This document shows positions 1 through 11,945 of a stretch of DNA of 64,000 nt, one piece after another. Below the pieces are notes generated by a model. The model saw only the letters and a list, made by a program, of their open reading frames with translations, did not search any database and was not told the DNA's origin. The position numbers were made by a program, and so were the translations under genes. The stretch is from assembly GCA_035235625.1 (NCBI GenBank), contig CP141146.1:27832501-27896500 (forward strand). Reading direction: 5' to 3'. The DNA comes from Saururus chinensis. Taxonomy: Eukaryota; Streptophyta; Magnoliopsida; Piperales; Saururaceae. Positions within the stretch are counted from its first letter, which is position 1. Every line of letters starts with the position of its first letter.

Positions 1-127
1 ATGCATCAACATCATATAAACCTGCATGAGATGTATCTCTAACATACATTTCAGATCATGTATCAACATTATATAAACCTGCATGAGATATATCTCAAAC
101 ATACATTTCAGATTATGCAAGCCTGCA
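1..127 (-). repeat. 56 bp tandem repeat tail of family A LTR
   Basis: Two to three degenerate copies of a unit of about 56 bp containing CCTGCATGAGAT and AACATACATTTCA. It is the reverse complement of the seven-copy array at 43095-43510 and has fewer visible copies because the window ends here. Confidence 0.7.
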
Positions 128-1580
128 TATAGTGTCTCAATCCCAATCTTCAAATCAGGCATTCATAACATATCTCATCCATTTTGCACGACAAACGTGT
201 CCAATTACATGTTACAGAAACATGCATAGCATATCTCATCGTATACATGCATCAACATAAATAAAGAATGCCTCCTACAAGGAGTAAACACAATCATTGC
301 CGCAAGGCTGGACGTGGTCCAAATTTCCTAACTAGAAACCTGGGGCATTGCCCGCTCAGGACACAGTCCGAATTTCATAAGATAAACCAAGATGTAGGGG
401 TAGTCAGCCCCTCTGCTCGCCAAGGATAATCTACACGGAAAATCCAAATTCCCCAAAGGGAACCTAGAGCAGGTCTACTCGCTAAGGACAATTCTGGCCA
501 AGAACATCCAAATTCCACGTAGAGAACCTATAGCAGGGTGTTCGCTAAGAAAATCTCTGCAGTGGGGAGAGTCAAAATTCCCATATAGGGAACTTATAAC
601 ACGTGGTAGCCAGTGTACAAAGGCATACCACTCTGGGTGCTCAGTGTCCAGATGTGACTATTCTCAATAAATAAATATCAACCGCAACAAGTATACGACT
701 CGTCCTCATATAATCTCATTTTGACGCGACTCAACTTGGGAAGTATCCATGTTCCACATATAAACTCAAATCGAAAACATGTCCTTTCGGACCAATTAAG
801 TTCTGATTAAGCCAATGACAGATTAATCCGGCACGCATTTCACAACTTTTGCATCCAATCGATCAAACTCGGTTAATCTCGATAAAGCCTCAATTGGAAA
901 TCCGATTTAATGATACATGCAACATAGTACATACATGGGCAAGGCATATATAAATCCTAATTCATGGTAAGTACTCTCATCAGTCTCTCATACATCATTC
1001 ATAATCATAATATCAAGCCTCATCATAATCATTAACCCCACATGTGTATGTGTGTTTACATGGTAGAAACACCTCATTTGATGTATATCAACATTCTTTT
1101 TAATTAACTCGCCATCACACTACACATGAGCATTAACATCTAATCATGGATTCTAGTGGAAATCATAGAAAAAGAACCATTAAAATCATAACTCAAGTCA
1201 AAACAAAACTACATGCTAAACATATGTAAGCTCATTCACCTCATACTTAAGGCAAGGCATAACACTAACATTCACACATAATTTAACCACATCCTATAAT
1301 GACATACCAGTCCATTAATATACTATAACTCTACTGAAAACATGCTTAAACCATAGGGAATCAACTACTCATATCTTCAAGATAGCAATTCCAACAATTA
1401 TATCCAACTATAAGCCATTTCACATAAATATACACCACAACTTCTAACCATCAATAGTATGCTCTTCCAGTAGCTTACTTTGGCTCAAAACACTTCACAT
1501 AAATATAAAAATGATATTTCATAATAGAGACATCGAAATAAACAACATACATACAATGGCCAATTTCTACAGTGTAGCCG

Positions 1581-1673
1581 TTTGAACGCCCTCCATAGCC
1601 GTTTGATCGGCTAAACAAAAAATTTTCCGAAAATGCAGTGTTGCCGTTCGAACGCCCTGGAGGGCCGTTTGAA
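1581..1673 (-). promoter_or_regulatory. Four-site TTCGAA palindrome cassette (LTR A copy 1)
   Basis: Sites related to CGTTCGAACG have core starts at 1581, 1602, 1647 and 1668, giving spacing 21, 45, 21. The first of each pair is followed by CGCCCT. Two sites have decayed to TTTGAA and one to TTTGAT. The same layout recurs at 10696-10787 and 41775-41867. A protein-binding site in the LTR is my inference; the sequence shows only conserved spacing and palindromy. Confidence 0.5.
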
Positions 1674-2808
1674 CGCAAATAAGGCAGATTCGACCTTCTT
1701 CTTCATTTCATATTTTGAAACCGAAACTCCATTGATACAACTTAAAATCTTCATCTAACAACCCAAATACCATTAAAAATTCTATCATACCTTCCAGAAA
1801 GCTAATCTACATCATATTAAGACAAAACCCTAAGAAATCGGGAAAAGAAATTAACATTTACTAATCCCACCATTATAACACTAAATCAAGTAAACCCATT
1901 GCGAATAAACCATAAAAATCTAGATTTTTACCATAGGAAAACTGAGATTTCGAAGACCCATTACCTTATCACTTGATTAGGTTCGGATTTGACCTTCACC
2001 CTTATTGGAAACCATCCAAAAACATAGAGTTTAAGTTAAACTCCATTTAAAATCGTTTTAACATTGAAAACTTTAAAGAAATCTTAGATTTAGGGCTTGT
2101 TAAGCATAAAAAACAGATTTTAAGATGAAGGGTTTGAAGTAAGGAAGCAAATCAGTGATTTTGATGCTTAAAATCAAATCAAATCAAAGGGGAAATGATG
2201 GGTTAATAATGGATTAGAAGAAAACCTAAGATTTAGGTTTGATTAAAGAAAACATACCTTAATCTCCTTCTAATTCGGGACTAATTTGGGAACTAGGCCT
2301 TAATCACCCTCTCCCAACCTATTCCCAAAATAGAAATAGCTCAACTCTTTCTATTTATAGTAGGGATTGGGGTGTACATAATTAACTAGTGGGGTATAAA
2401 TAAAAATTTGGGCTAAAAATGGGTATTTTGATCATTTGAGCACTAATTAAACCTAGAAAAATTATGAAATTTTTTATAAAAGCTTGTGTTGATGCCTAGG
2501 TTAATTTAGCCCAAAAACTTAATTTTTTCGGTGGGGCCCACATGGGTCCCACCAAACCCTAATTTTTGGAAAATTAGTGAAAAATTAGAAAAATCCCCAA
2601 AATTCAGGTTTGACCCAAAATCACTTAAAACCAATAATTATAAAGTTGATTTTAATTAAAACCATAAGAAACACCATTTATTTTCGAAACCACCGAATTA
2701 ATCAGAAAACTCGTTAACCACACTATAACCGATAAGTAAAAATTAAAATGAACCGGTTTAAGATCAATGATCTTACATAAACTATGATTAGGACTAGGAG
2801 GTCTTACA

Positions 2809-3129
2809 AAACTTTTAACAATATAACTATTTGTGCACATTTTAAACGAACTTCAGTTTTCATCAATTAAAAAGGACTAACTAGACAAAAACTTGTCTGA
2901 TTGGTACGTCGTTTTGTGCGTTTAATTTGTTCTTACGAACTTAGTAAATAAGTAAGTACTTCTTTAAAAAAAACGAAATATATACATTCATGACTAGCTT
3001 GGGTGCTTTGTTCTAAAACTAATTAAGCGAATAAAATTAAATAAGTGAAGGAAGAACAATCAAATTGTGGCATTTCTTTCTCCATTTGATTCGTAATTAT
3101 GATCGTAACAAATTATTAGGAAGTCTTTC
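2809..3129. other. AT-rich flank, nothing recognised
   Basis: Sequence between the family A LTR and the first readable chromovirus pol sequence. I see no ORF, hairpin or repeat here that I can assign. Confidence 0.5.
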
Positions 3130-5790
3130 AAAACTTTGAACAAAGGCGAGACAAAGGTGCAGGTTGTGTCTACCCTTCAGCTAATGAAAGGCCTTGAATG
3201 GGGCCATAAGACCTACTTGGTCAAAATTGTGGAAGCTGAGAACATAGTCGTGGACATTCTAGAGAATGTAGAGAAGTTGTTGAGCGAGTTTGCGAACGTG
3301 ATGCCACAAGATTTGCCGCAAACCCTTCCCCCACGACGTGCTATGGATCATGCCATTGAGTTGATGTCAGGAGCTCGCCCTCCAGCCAGAGCTCCCTATC
3401 GCATGGCTCCACCAGAGTTAGCTGAACTTAGGAAACAGCTTTGATGAGCTGTTGAAGGCGAGCTTTATCAGACCATCTAAGGCTCCCTTCGGAGCCCCAG
3501 TCCTTTTTCAGAAGAAGCAGGATGGTTCCCTATGTTTATGTGTGGATTATTGAGCGCTGAATTAGATCACCGTTAAGAACAAGTATCCAGTCCCTTTAGT
3601 AGCTGACTTATTCAACCGCTTAGCGAAGGCTTCCTATTTCACCAAGCTGGATCTCAGGATGGCAGGTTCGCATCACTGTGGGTGATGAGGCAAAGACATC
3701 GATGGTGAGACGCTATGGGCTATTTGAGTTTCTGGTCATGCCTTTCGGCTTGAAGAATGCACCAGCCACCTTTTGCACGCTAATGAACAATGTTTTCAGA
3801 CCCTACTTGGATGATTTGTGGTCATCTACCTTGATGACATTGTAGTGTACAGTGCTTCCCTGGATGAGCACGTTGGTCATCTCAGGACTGTGCTGGAAAG
3901 GCTAAGGGAGCACAAGCTATTTCTGAAGCGCTTGAGTGTGCCGCTTTGCGCAAACAGAGATTGAGTTCCTTAGGCACTACATAACAGAGGGAAGAGTAAG
4001 GATGGAAGGGCGGAAGCTCAGGGCCATTGCAGAGTAGCCAGTCCTAACTAAGGTGACATAGCTAAGATCATTCTTAGGACTCGCGGCATTATTTGCTGGG
4101 AGCAAAGTTCCTTGTCTAGACAGACAATGTAGCCACGAGCTACTTTACTATGCAGAAGAAACTTTCTCCTAATCAGGCACATTTGCAGGAATTCTTGGCT
4201 GAGTTCGATTTCGTGTTGGAGTATAAGCCGGGCAAGGCGAATGTTGTGGCAGATGCCCTCAGTCGACGAACAAACTTGGAGGCAACGATGGCGGCATTGG
4301 TGCAGATTGCAGGGGATATCTTGGAGCAGATACTGGAAGCCACGGAGAAAGATCAAGCCTGCCTAAGGTTGATCGAATCCGTGAAGGATAGGTCTACACA
4401 GCGATTCTGGTTGGAGGAGGGGGCGCTGTATGCGAAAGGAGGACGACCTTACATCCTCTTGGCCTGCAGTTTGAGGTGCCAATTGCTGAAAGATACTCAT
4501 GACTCTGCATAGGTAGGTCATCTCGAGCAAAAGAGGACTCATGCACTCTTGTCCCAGAACTACTTCTAGCCGCGGATGCTGGAAGATGTGGAGCACTATG
4601 TGAGAACGTGTATGGTTTGCTAGCAGGACAAGTCCGAGAGGAAGAAGGAAGTGGGCAGTGGGCATGTTGCAGCCCCTTCCCATCCCAGACCGACCATGGA
4701 TCAGCTTGTACATGGACTTCATAACTAGTTTGCCGATTGTGCAAGGATTTGGATTGATTATGGTGGTACTAGACCGCTTCTCCAAGTACGTGACTTTCAT
4801 TGCATCCCCAAAGACTTGCAGTGCTGAGATGACCGCAAACTTATTCTTCTGGAACATTGTCAAGTATTGGGGACTGCTAGCGGACATTATAAGCGACAGA
4901 GACACTCGCTTCATAGGCAGATTTTGGACTCAGCTGTTCGAGATGTTAAGCACCCAGCTTAACTTTTCGACCAGCAATCACCCTCAGACAGATGGGCAGA
5001 CCGAGTGGGTGAACGGTATCTTAGAGGAGTATCTATGCCACTTTGTCACAGCAAACCAGAAAAATTGGGTCGACTTGCTGGAGGTCGCCCAGTTTTGCTA
5101 TAACCTACACACGAGCTCAGCCACAGGTAGCGGTCCCTTTGAGTTGGCCACGGGCCAACAACCTCTTACGCTAGCGGATGTGGCCTTACAGCGGACAAGA
5201 GGTAGGTGTCACGCTGGCTATCGCTTGGCTAGGGGGCAGACTAAAAGGATGGAGGAGGCACGTGACTACTTGGCCAAGGCAGTCAAGTAGATGAAGAAGT
5301 ATGCGGACAGAGACCGGAGACCTCTTGAGTTTCAGGTTGGGGACAAAGTTATACTGAAACTTACTCCCTAACTTTGGAAGAAGTTGCGATGGAAAGACGT
5401 GCATAAAGGACTGATACTGTGGTATGATGGACCCTTTGAGGTGAAGTGGCGAGTTGGTCAGCTAGTATACCAAATCGAGTAGCCTGAACGCTTCAAGATT
5501 CACCTTATTTTCCATGTTAGTTTCTTTAAGCCATTTTATTCAGACTTAGAAGATTCTAGCATAGGTACTTCGAAGAGAGCCTTGCCTACGATAAGAACCT
5601 CTTTTGAAAAAGAGGTTGATGCTATTCTTGACAGGATGGTCGAAGGAATGAGCAAGAAGAATAGTAGGATCTTTTACTTGGTTAAGTGGAAGGGTCTTCT
5701 AGAGTCGAAGAACAGCTAGGAGCGAGATGCCGCATTATGGCAGTTTGAAGACAAGGTTCAAGATTACTTATCCGCGATGAGGACGTCGAG
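3130..5790 (+). pseudogene. Chromovirus 1 (Ty3 type) pol remnant
   Basis: Decayed polyprotein of a Ty3-type chromovirus. In order: the protease-RT linker ending [12 protein letters not shown] (about 3136-3440); reverse transcriptase with an intact YLDD box near 3830-3840; the end of RNase H (LSRRT near 4260); and integrase with MDF (near 4710), SDRDTRF (near 4900) and NHPQTDGQTE (near 4980). A chromodomain follows. It is broken by frameshifts (after 3440, around 3655 and 3900) and stops (3552, 5288, 5368). Near 4082 RT joins directly to late RNase H, so a stretch holding the RNase H start and its first catalytic Asp is missing when compared with chromovirus 2. Gag and most of the protease are absent. 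It cannot encode a working element. Confidence 0.85.
5600..5790 (+). pseudogene. Chromodomain of chromovirus 1
   Basis: The frame after the integrase reads EVDAILDR, then FYLVKWKGL, then ALWQFED, which is the order of a chromodomain at the integrase C-terminus of chromoviruses. This domain is known to steer integration to certain chromatin. A TAG replaces the usual Trp codon before the ERDAALW stretch. It is the most complete chromodomain in the window and decides the family call. Confidence 0.8.
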
Positions 5791-6582
5791 CGGATTTGTT
5801 GGGGGAGGCCAGTTAGCCCCTCCACTTTTTTCATAGAGAAGAGGGCTGCTACCCCCTATACTTAGCAACGGACAGCCAAGTTAGCATAGGCGACAGACAG
5901 CCTAGGCAGCCCCTAGGGCACGGACGGATGCTTAGAGAAGCGTTGGAGTGGTTCTGGATGAGCACTCGCCTTGCGAAGCAGGCTGAGGCAGAGTCCCTAC
6001 GCGGGCAGGACTCTAGGTGGCGTGCTGAGCGCCACAACCCCTTAGGGACATATTCCTAAGGCCGATAGGATGTAGTCATGCAACACAGCCAGACTCCTAG
6101 CGTGGATAGGAGGTGATGCACAGGTTTCCCTAGACATCTTACTCTAGAAGCAGCATGGTGCTGAACTCCTAGCCGAAGACGGACTCCTTTTTGGTTTCCT
6201 GATTTGTGTTGTGATGCCCCTATTGGGCTGGGAGAGTTGGGACATGAAGGGACTCTTGTATACATGGGCTGGCTGTTGTACTCCTAGAAAGATACGGACC
6301 AGCAGTGCTGAGTCTATATAAAGGGAGAGGATGGGGCGGTCATGACTGACAGAGAATTGGTGAGGATGAACCAGAGAGAGCTCAGAGAGATTGAGCAGTG
6401 ATTTGGCTTGTTAGCCCTGACCCTCTCCTTGCCATTATAACCGATGGATTGAGTTTACATAGCATTGGGTGAAGCCAATTGCACCAGAGACGGCTGTGTT
6501 TGCTGATTATTTGTTCCCCTTGCGTATACGAGAGGGAAGGTCACGAGAGTAGGCTGTTAGCTGCACGCTGCAGTCAGGCCAT
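5791..6582 (+). repeat. 3' region and probable LTR of chromovirus 1
   Basis: A GGGGGAGGCC purine run (about 5802-5811) follows the pol remnant, as a polypurine tract would, and LTR-like DNA follows that. The part at about 5840-6180 recurs reverse-complemented at about 34640-34990, inside the 3' region of chromovirus 2. Exact LTR ends and a target-site duplication could not be fixed, because the right side runs into family B. Confidence 0.55.
6314..6323 (+). promoter_or_regulatory. TATA box in chromovirus 1 LTR
   Basis: CTATATAAAGGG lies in the middle of the LTR-like region, with a GA-rich stretch downstream, as expected for the U3/R border. Only the sequence motif supports this. Confidence 0.4.
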
Positions 6583-8003
6583 CACGGGTGTGGATGCTTA
6601 GCAAAGTTCTGCGCCTGTGACTCCATGATGCTCATACAACTCTGCTTTTCACACACTATATGGTCCTGTGAAGACCTGCGGTTGAGACCTCACTGGCCAA
6701 TACCCAAACCGTCGTGGCAATGAAGAAAGTGTATCACCATCTCTACCATCCCAACTCTAGGAGCAATATCTACAAAGACAAATAATTAATAACCCATAGA
6801 AGCCTAGGGTCTTTATGACTACTGATTCCCCCAAACATTTGAAACTTAGACTAGATTATTTTTATTTAGTTAAGTATTCACCCAACCATTTAGGTCTTCT
6901 TATATTATAAAACGGCCTAATAAATAGTTCATCTACTGATCTATGACTCAGAAAACATCCCAAACCCTAATAACCTCCATGAGATTAGGGCAAATTCCAA
7001 TAACTACCCTCAGTTCATTAACTAAGGTAAAATTCTATAACAGGGCCCCGTTCACTCCATGAATAGGTCCCAAACCCTATTTAGGGTGTTTTAGTCTTTA
7101 TCTTAATTAGGTGTTCTCGACCCAATACTATGGCAACTAATATCCCTTGATTAAACTTCATTAGTCTTAAATTTTGATATAAATTAATGCATTAATAATA
7201 AAAGCATGCATCAACATAAGCAACATAAATTACATGAAGTCATACAAATCCATAATAATAAATAGAGGCCCATCACACTTATTTACACCGCTAGGGCTTA
7301 GCGAATTCAAGCCCGAGCATGTAAATAGTTCTAACGTGTCACAAAAGTTACGTATATAATCCCCTAATAAATTGATTGCAAACATATGTAATACGCTGCC
7401 TTAAACCGTGAGAATTAAGGTTCTTCCCCTTTTATCCTGTAACACTGTGAAGTGTAAAGATCTTCATGTCACCTATTGGTCCCACCCTTTCTATTTGTAG
7501 TTATTATAGGGTACCTTAACTCTTCGTTAACTAGGTTATCCGTTTTAACAAACAGAATATATTGCCCCTAAGGATATTAGGGTAATTCTACCACCTGAGG
7601 TATGGTGCCCTCCCTTGGGTCATCCTCGTCATCCCACTACTCTTCTATTTATTTTAAGTTGTTGCCCTCTCCCATAGTTTCATTATCAAATCGACCCACA
7701 CTTCTATTCACATTAATGTGGGCGATATGGTCAGAAAAATATTTATGTCATTTTGTCCAAGGCTTTCTTAAACACTAATGGGTCCATACATGAGTTCAAG
7801 GGTATTACTTGATGTCATGGGACCAAGGGTAATTTTCTTAGTGTTTAATGGGTCGTGAACCCCTAACCGAACCTAACTGTTTACCCTAACCCTAGGGGCA
7901 CAATGGTCAATTATCCACTCACTGGAATTTTTCCTTACTATAAAGTTTGACCTATATTTAGGTTACACATTAAACTATCACTCGAATGTTTCTCAATTAA
8001 TAT
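6583..8003. repeat. Dispersed repeat family B, copy 1
   Basis: Non-coding repeat matching about 20020-21440 in the same orientation and about 27400-28900 in reverse. Diagnostic shared blocks are GGCCAATACCCAAAC, GAGCAATATCTACAAAGAC, GGGTAATTCTACCAC and CCCTCCCTTGGGTCAT. It abuts the truncated Athila gag at 8004. It has no supported ORF and is probably LTR-derived, but I could not find its termini. Confidence 0.7.
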
Positions 8004-9500
8004 TTAGGAAGGGACTATCTCTACTCCACATTGACCTTTAGGGTTTTGTTGGGGCTGACTCGGCAATGTTCCTGTCTCTCTCTTATTAATAGCATTGGCT
8101 AGTTGTCCAATTTGGGCTTCTAACTTTACTATAGATTGTGTATGAGAGTGAAGGAGTTGGGATTGAGATTGAATGCCTTGCAGGGCACTTAAGACATTTT
8201 CTTCAAAGCTTGGACTCCTATTAGGTTGGACATATGGATGTTGGACTTGAGGTTGGTGGATATGGGCTGGTGAGACTTGGAATGGTTGCCTATGGGGTTG
8301 GTTACCCATAGATCCTTGGTTTTGTGCCCTCCAAGAAAAGTTAAAATGATTCCTCCACCCAGGGTTGTATGTGTGTGAAAATGGATTATTTTCAGCCCTA
8401 AGGAAGGATTGGGTAGCATTCACATTGTCTTAGACAAGCTCAGGAAATTAAAAGGCAGAGGGGCACTCCATGATAGTATAGGCTAGGTTAAGGCATATTG
8501 TGCATGTATCTTGAGTGAAGGGAGTGGGCTGATGTGTTGAAGTTATAAGGAGGTCAAGCTTCCTACTTAAAGTATCAACTTTAGAGGAGATGTCTAATGG
8601 GTTTTTGACTTCATAGATGCCACCCCTAGAGGGGGTCATTGTTAAAGGTAGATAGTCCACTCTCATTTCTATTCAACGCAGCATGTTGAAGAGAATTTTC
8701 ACTCAAGTCCTCAAAAAGTTTCCATTCCTCATTTTCATTTTTTAGCAAAAAGGTACCCCCACAACTTGCATCAACAAGATGACGGTTTTGTTCAGTAAGA
8801 CCCTCATAAAAATGTTGCATTAATTGCCACTTAGGGACAGCATGATGAGGACACCTCCTAAGAAGGTCCTTCAAGTCTATCTCAACTCTTATGGAACTGT
8901 TCAGTGGGAAGTTGGGCAAAAGTGGTTATGACCTTTCTCATTTAGTTGGTCTTACCTATAGGGAAGTACTTTTGAGGAATTCTTGTTGCATTTGGGCCCA
9001 AGTTGTGATGGTGTCTGGCTTTAAAGAGTGAAGTCATTCCTTAGCCTTATCTTTCAATGTGAAAGGAAAAAGACGAAGTTTAACAGCTTCATCGGTTAAA
9101 TTTGAGAGCTTAAAAGTTGTGCATATTTCAAAGAAGTCATCTAGGTGCCCATATAGGTTTTCATTATTAAGTCCATAAAAAGATGGAAAGATTTGAATAA
9201 CATTGGGCTTAATTTCATAATTTGAGCAACAACCGCTGACAACCTAATGCATGAAGGGGAGGTGTACTCATTGGGAGTGTAATACTCCCTTAGAGCTTTG
9301 AGTGGTACATCTAACTGATGTTCAGCCATGATTAGGGTAGAGGTAGTGTGGGTAGAGGAATTAGTGGGAGAATTTGGGGGTGTAGGGATGTAGGTCGAGG
9401 GCAATTCAAATCCCCTAAATGTCCGCTCAGGCTCAGGGTCAAACGGTACTAATCGGGGGAGTAAGGAGCGATGACCACGTATACACCACAAACACACCAC
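8004..9500 (-). pseudogene. Athila-type Ty3 retrotransposon gag
   Basis: Minus-strand gag in three broken frames: 9500-9141 (with FDPEPERTFR and a likely gag Met at 9329), 8919-8626, and 8666-8004. Close to the 3' end are a zinc-knuckle-like CTICLNLAYTIMEC and the Athila-family signature NPFSHTYNPGWRNH, followed by a Gln/Pro-rich tail. Gag would package the element RNA. The knuckle has Tyr where the CCHC motif needs His. Frame breaks and stops (for example near 8430) make it non-functional. Pol is missing: the element stops at 8004 against family B. Confidence 0.82.
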
Positions 9501-9760
9501 ACAATATTAAGTATAAAAAGTGAAAGATGAAGCAAAAATAACTAAAGAAAAATAATAAAAATAGAAAAGGATCTTGCAAACCAAAGAGAAGCTTGTCAAT
9601 GTCCACTTGTAGCCACAAGTGTAGAGAACACCTTCAACTCAACCCAGAAGATCAAATTAAAAGAAGGTATGAAACTAAGAATTAACCTAAAAAAAATAAG
9701 TAAACTGAAACTACAGTATCTACAATTATCCTAAAGCTAATTTAGTAACAAATCAACACC
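9501..9760 (-). other. 5' leader of the Athila-type element
   Basis: A-rich untranslated stretch between the primer-binding site and gag. No coding capacity is visible. Confidence 0.6.
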
Positions 9761-9779
9761 GTCCCCGGCAACGGCGCTA
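9761..9779 (-). other. Primer-binding site, tRNA-Asp type
   Basis: The minus strand reads GCGCCGTTGCCGGGGAC, complementary to the 3' end of plant tRNA-Asp (CCCCGGCAACGGCGCCA) apart from the terminal base. It lies 6-7 bp inside the LTR end, with AAGTTTT between, as is usual in Athila-like elements. This fixes both orientation and LTR boundary. Confidence 0.85.
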
Positions 9780-10610
9780 AAAACTTGATCGTTTATAATT
9801 AAACCCTTTACAAGTGTACAAGGTAACTGTACTAGGATGAGTATTTAAGGGTTGTTGAACCTCAGGGACGAATGAATTATTACTAAATCTAAAGTGAAAT
9901 TTACTGATTAAAAACTAAAAAGAACATAAACTTTAATTAAGCAAAAGAAAGAATAAACTATATCAAAAGTAAGAGACTAATATGATAGATTTTACTTAGG
10001 AAATCGAATCCACTATAGAACCATAACAATTCCTTAACGTTTAATCTAAATCTAGTGTGAATATGAATAAGTATTCTCAGCTACAAGCTAGAATTACTTC
10101 AAAAAGAATCATTAATTAACTTCCATGGCATGAACTATCTTCGACAATAGCACGAATCGTCTACACTAAATAGCTATAGGCATGACCCGTCTAATCTTAG
10201 TGTAACTCATCCAAGTCATTAATTATCTGAACATTAAAACTATTGCATGACCATCACATCTAAATTATAGAAATTAGAATTGATGCAAATATCAAAACCA
10301 CATCAATCTATCATCTACAAGACAATAAATCAACATAGATTTGAATAAACATGAAAAGCTCTTCTATTAAAAAGGAAATCCTTATCATACAATTGTCATA
10401 ATTCACAACTGAGATCTTAATTAAAAAGAAAAGAAATTGAAACTTATCTATAGCTTCATCAACTCCTAAGTAAAAGAAAAGTTTAGCATTCCATTGTAGA
10501 ATAAAGCACTTGAATCTCCATTGAAAGCTTTGAGTTCTCTTCCATCTTCTTCTTCCTTCTTCTCTTCAGAAAATCTACTTTCTCACTCCCAATTTCGAGC
10601 CAAATATGTC

Positions 10611-10620
10611 TTTATATAGG
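10611..10620 (-). promoter_or_regulatory. TATA box of the Athila-type LTR
   Basis: The minus strand reads CCTATATAAA, about 335 bp from the LTR start and about 75 bp downstream of the cassette, a plausible U3 promoter position. Confidence 0.5.
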
Positions 10621-10695
10621 CATAAGATCCGTAAGGAGTCCAACATGAAAAAAAACTCGAAATTGATTGAAATAAGGAAACTGCGCGTTATGCCG

Positions 10696-10787
10696 TTCGA
10701 ACGCCCTGCATGCCCGTTCAAACGCTTGAACTGACTTTTCTTCAAAAATACGTTATCCCGATCGAATAGTAAGTGAGGCCGTTCGAA
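10696..10787 (-). promoter_or_regulatory. Four-site TTCGAA palindrome cassette (Athila LTR)
   Basis: Cores begin at 10696, 10717, 10761 and 10782 (spacing 21, 44, 21). Two retain the exact palindrome CGTTCGAACG; the others are TTCAAA and ATCGAA. The surrounding LTR is otherwise unlike family A. Function is unknown. Confidence 0.5.
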
Positions 10788-11018
10788 CGCCAATGAAGAA
10801 TCTGCAAAATAAGCCAATTTAATTCAAAACATCATGAAAGCTTTTTCTAACCTAATTAAATTTAATTTATAATTATTTAACTTATATTAACTCTTAAATG
10901 AGACTAGGAAATAGAATAATTAAGGGTAAAATAACGTATAAATTATACTTATCAGGAAGCAAGCAATGAACTTCGTAAGCAAGATATAAAATACAAATAT
11001 GGTCTCACACATAAATAA

Positions 11019-11255
11019 GAGTCCCATTTATATGAGCCCGGGCTCATATACGCCTATGTGAGCCCGGGCTCTATGGGCCGTTGGATTTACATTCGGCAGC
11101 CCATAATACTCATGGGTTTAAATAACTCTCACTTTAATCAATACATAAGTATTTAAACCCATGAGTATTATGGGCCACCGGATGTAAATCCAACGGCCGA
11201 TAGAGCCCGGGCTCACATAGGCGTATATGAGCTTGGGCTCATATAAACTTTTTCC
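11019..11255. mobile_element. Mutator-like foldback MITE, copy 1
   Basis: A 237 bp near-perfect hairpin. The left arm has CATTTATATGAGCCCGGGCT and the right arm mirrors it (GAGCTTGGGCTCATATAAA), with an AT-rich loop. It is flanked by the perfect 9 bp duplication CATAAATAA (11010-11018 and 11256-11264). A 9 bp target duplication with long inverted repeats fits a Mutator-like non-autonomous element. It has no coding capacity. It is the same family as 15182-15365. Confidence 0.85.
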
Positions 11256-11264
11256 CATAAATAA

Positions 11265-11945
11265 TAATACTAACTGAACTTATACTTATTCTTACATCAT
11301 GCTCTTACACTTATACTCTGAATCAGAGTCTTACCAACTTACTCGTATAATCATACACTTACACTTACATCATACACATACTTGTATGACCTTATTCATA
11401 TGAACTTACTTATACAATCTTACTCTTACTCATAAACATACTCTTACTGTCTTCCTTAGAAGCTCACACTTACACTTACTTCAAATCTTACACATAATGC
11501 TTACTCAAAATCTGATACATAAAACATACTCTTACTGTCATACACATACTATCGACTATTAAAGCTCATTACAATTAATAAGCTCTAGTGTCGAAAAGGA
11601 AGGGAATGCCACTGGGGCATCACCCTTACCTTTGGAGAGCAACTAGATGTCATGGACTTTTTTGAAGGTAAAAAAAAAAGAAACAACTTTGCTGGAAGGC
11701 ACACCTTTGCTCATGGGGCACAAGATCAAACAGGTAAGAGCATATCCATGATACTACTCACCTGAGCGCGTAAATGCATACTCTTTGGGGCCCTACAGTG
11801 CCACTCTTTGGTAGGAATCTTACAATGTCACTCTTAGGTGGAACATATAGTGCCATCTGTAAACATAAATACATACAGTGCCCACAAAGGGCGGAAACTT
11901 ACAACACTCTCAACAGAGCATCAAACGTCTAGGCTAAATATAGCA
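11265..11945. other. AT-rich stretch with CTTACACTTA-like runs
   Basis: Repeated short words such as CTTACAC, ATACTCTTAC and ACACATA (about 11280-11560), then a segment with several AGTGCCAC / ATGTCACTC phrases (about 11795-11900). It is probably decayed LTR DNA. I see no gene. Confidence 0.4.

Larger units (their letters stand above)
1..2808 (-). repeat. Family A long LTR, truncated by window edge
   Basis: Read on the minus strand, this begins TGTAAGACCTCC at 2808 and follows, block by block, the sequence at 40720-44154 on the plus strand. The order of shared blocks is the same: the start, the AAATCGGTTTTAA region, the TTCGAA cassette, and the 56 bp tandem repeat. The TG start and the length match a long Ty3-type LTR. 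Its 3' end (expected GGGGTGTGACA, as in the other copy) lies outside the window. No coding sequence is supported here. The small ORFs are either cassette-derived or chance. Confidence 0.75.
9786..10954 (-). repeat. 5' LTR of the Athila-type element
   Basis: On the minus strand it starts TGATAAGTATAATTTATACG (10954) and ends AAACGATCA (9786), giving TG...CA ends and a length of 1,169 bp. It is followed by the tRNA-Asp primer site and gag. It carries a TATA box and the four-site TTCGAA cassette in the first quarter of the LTR. No second LTR is present in the window, so this is a 5' part-element. Confidence 0.8.

Noticed and set aside
4363..4914. Long minus-strand frame opposite chromovirus 1 integrase
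   Set aside because: Antisense shadow of pol; similar shadows occur opposite chromoviruses 2 and 3.
10690..10792. Pol III B-box (GGTTCGANNCC) or tRNA remnant in the TTCGAA cassette
   Set aside because: The base after the core is G where C is needed, there is no A-box or cloverleaf, and the four-site spacing does not fit a tRNA.
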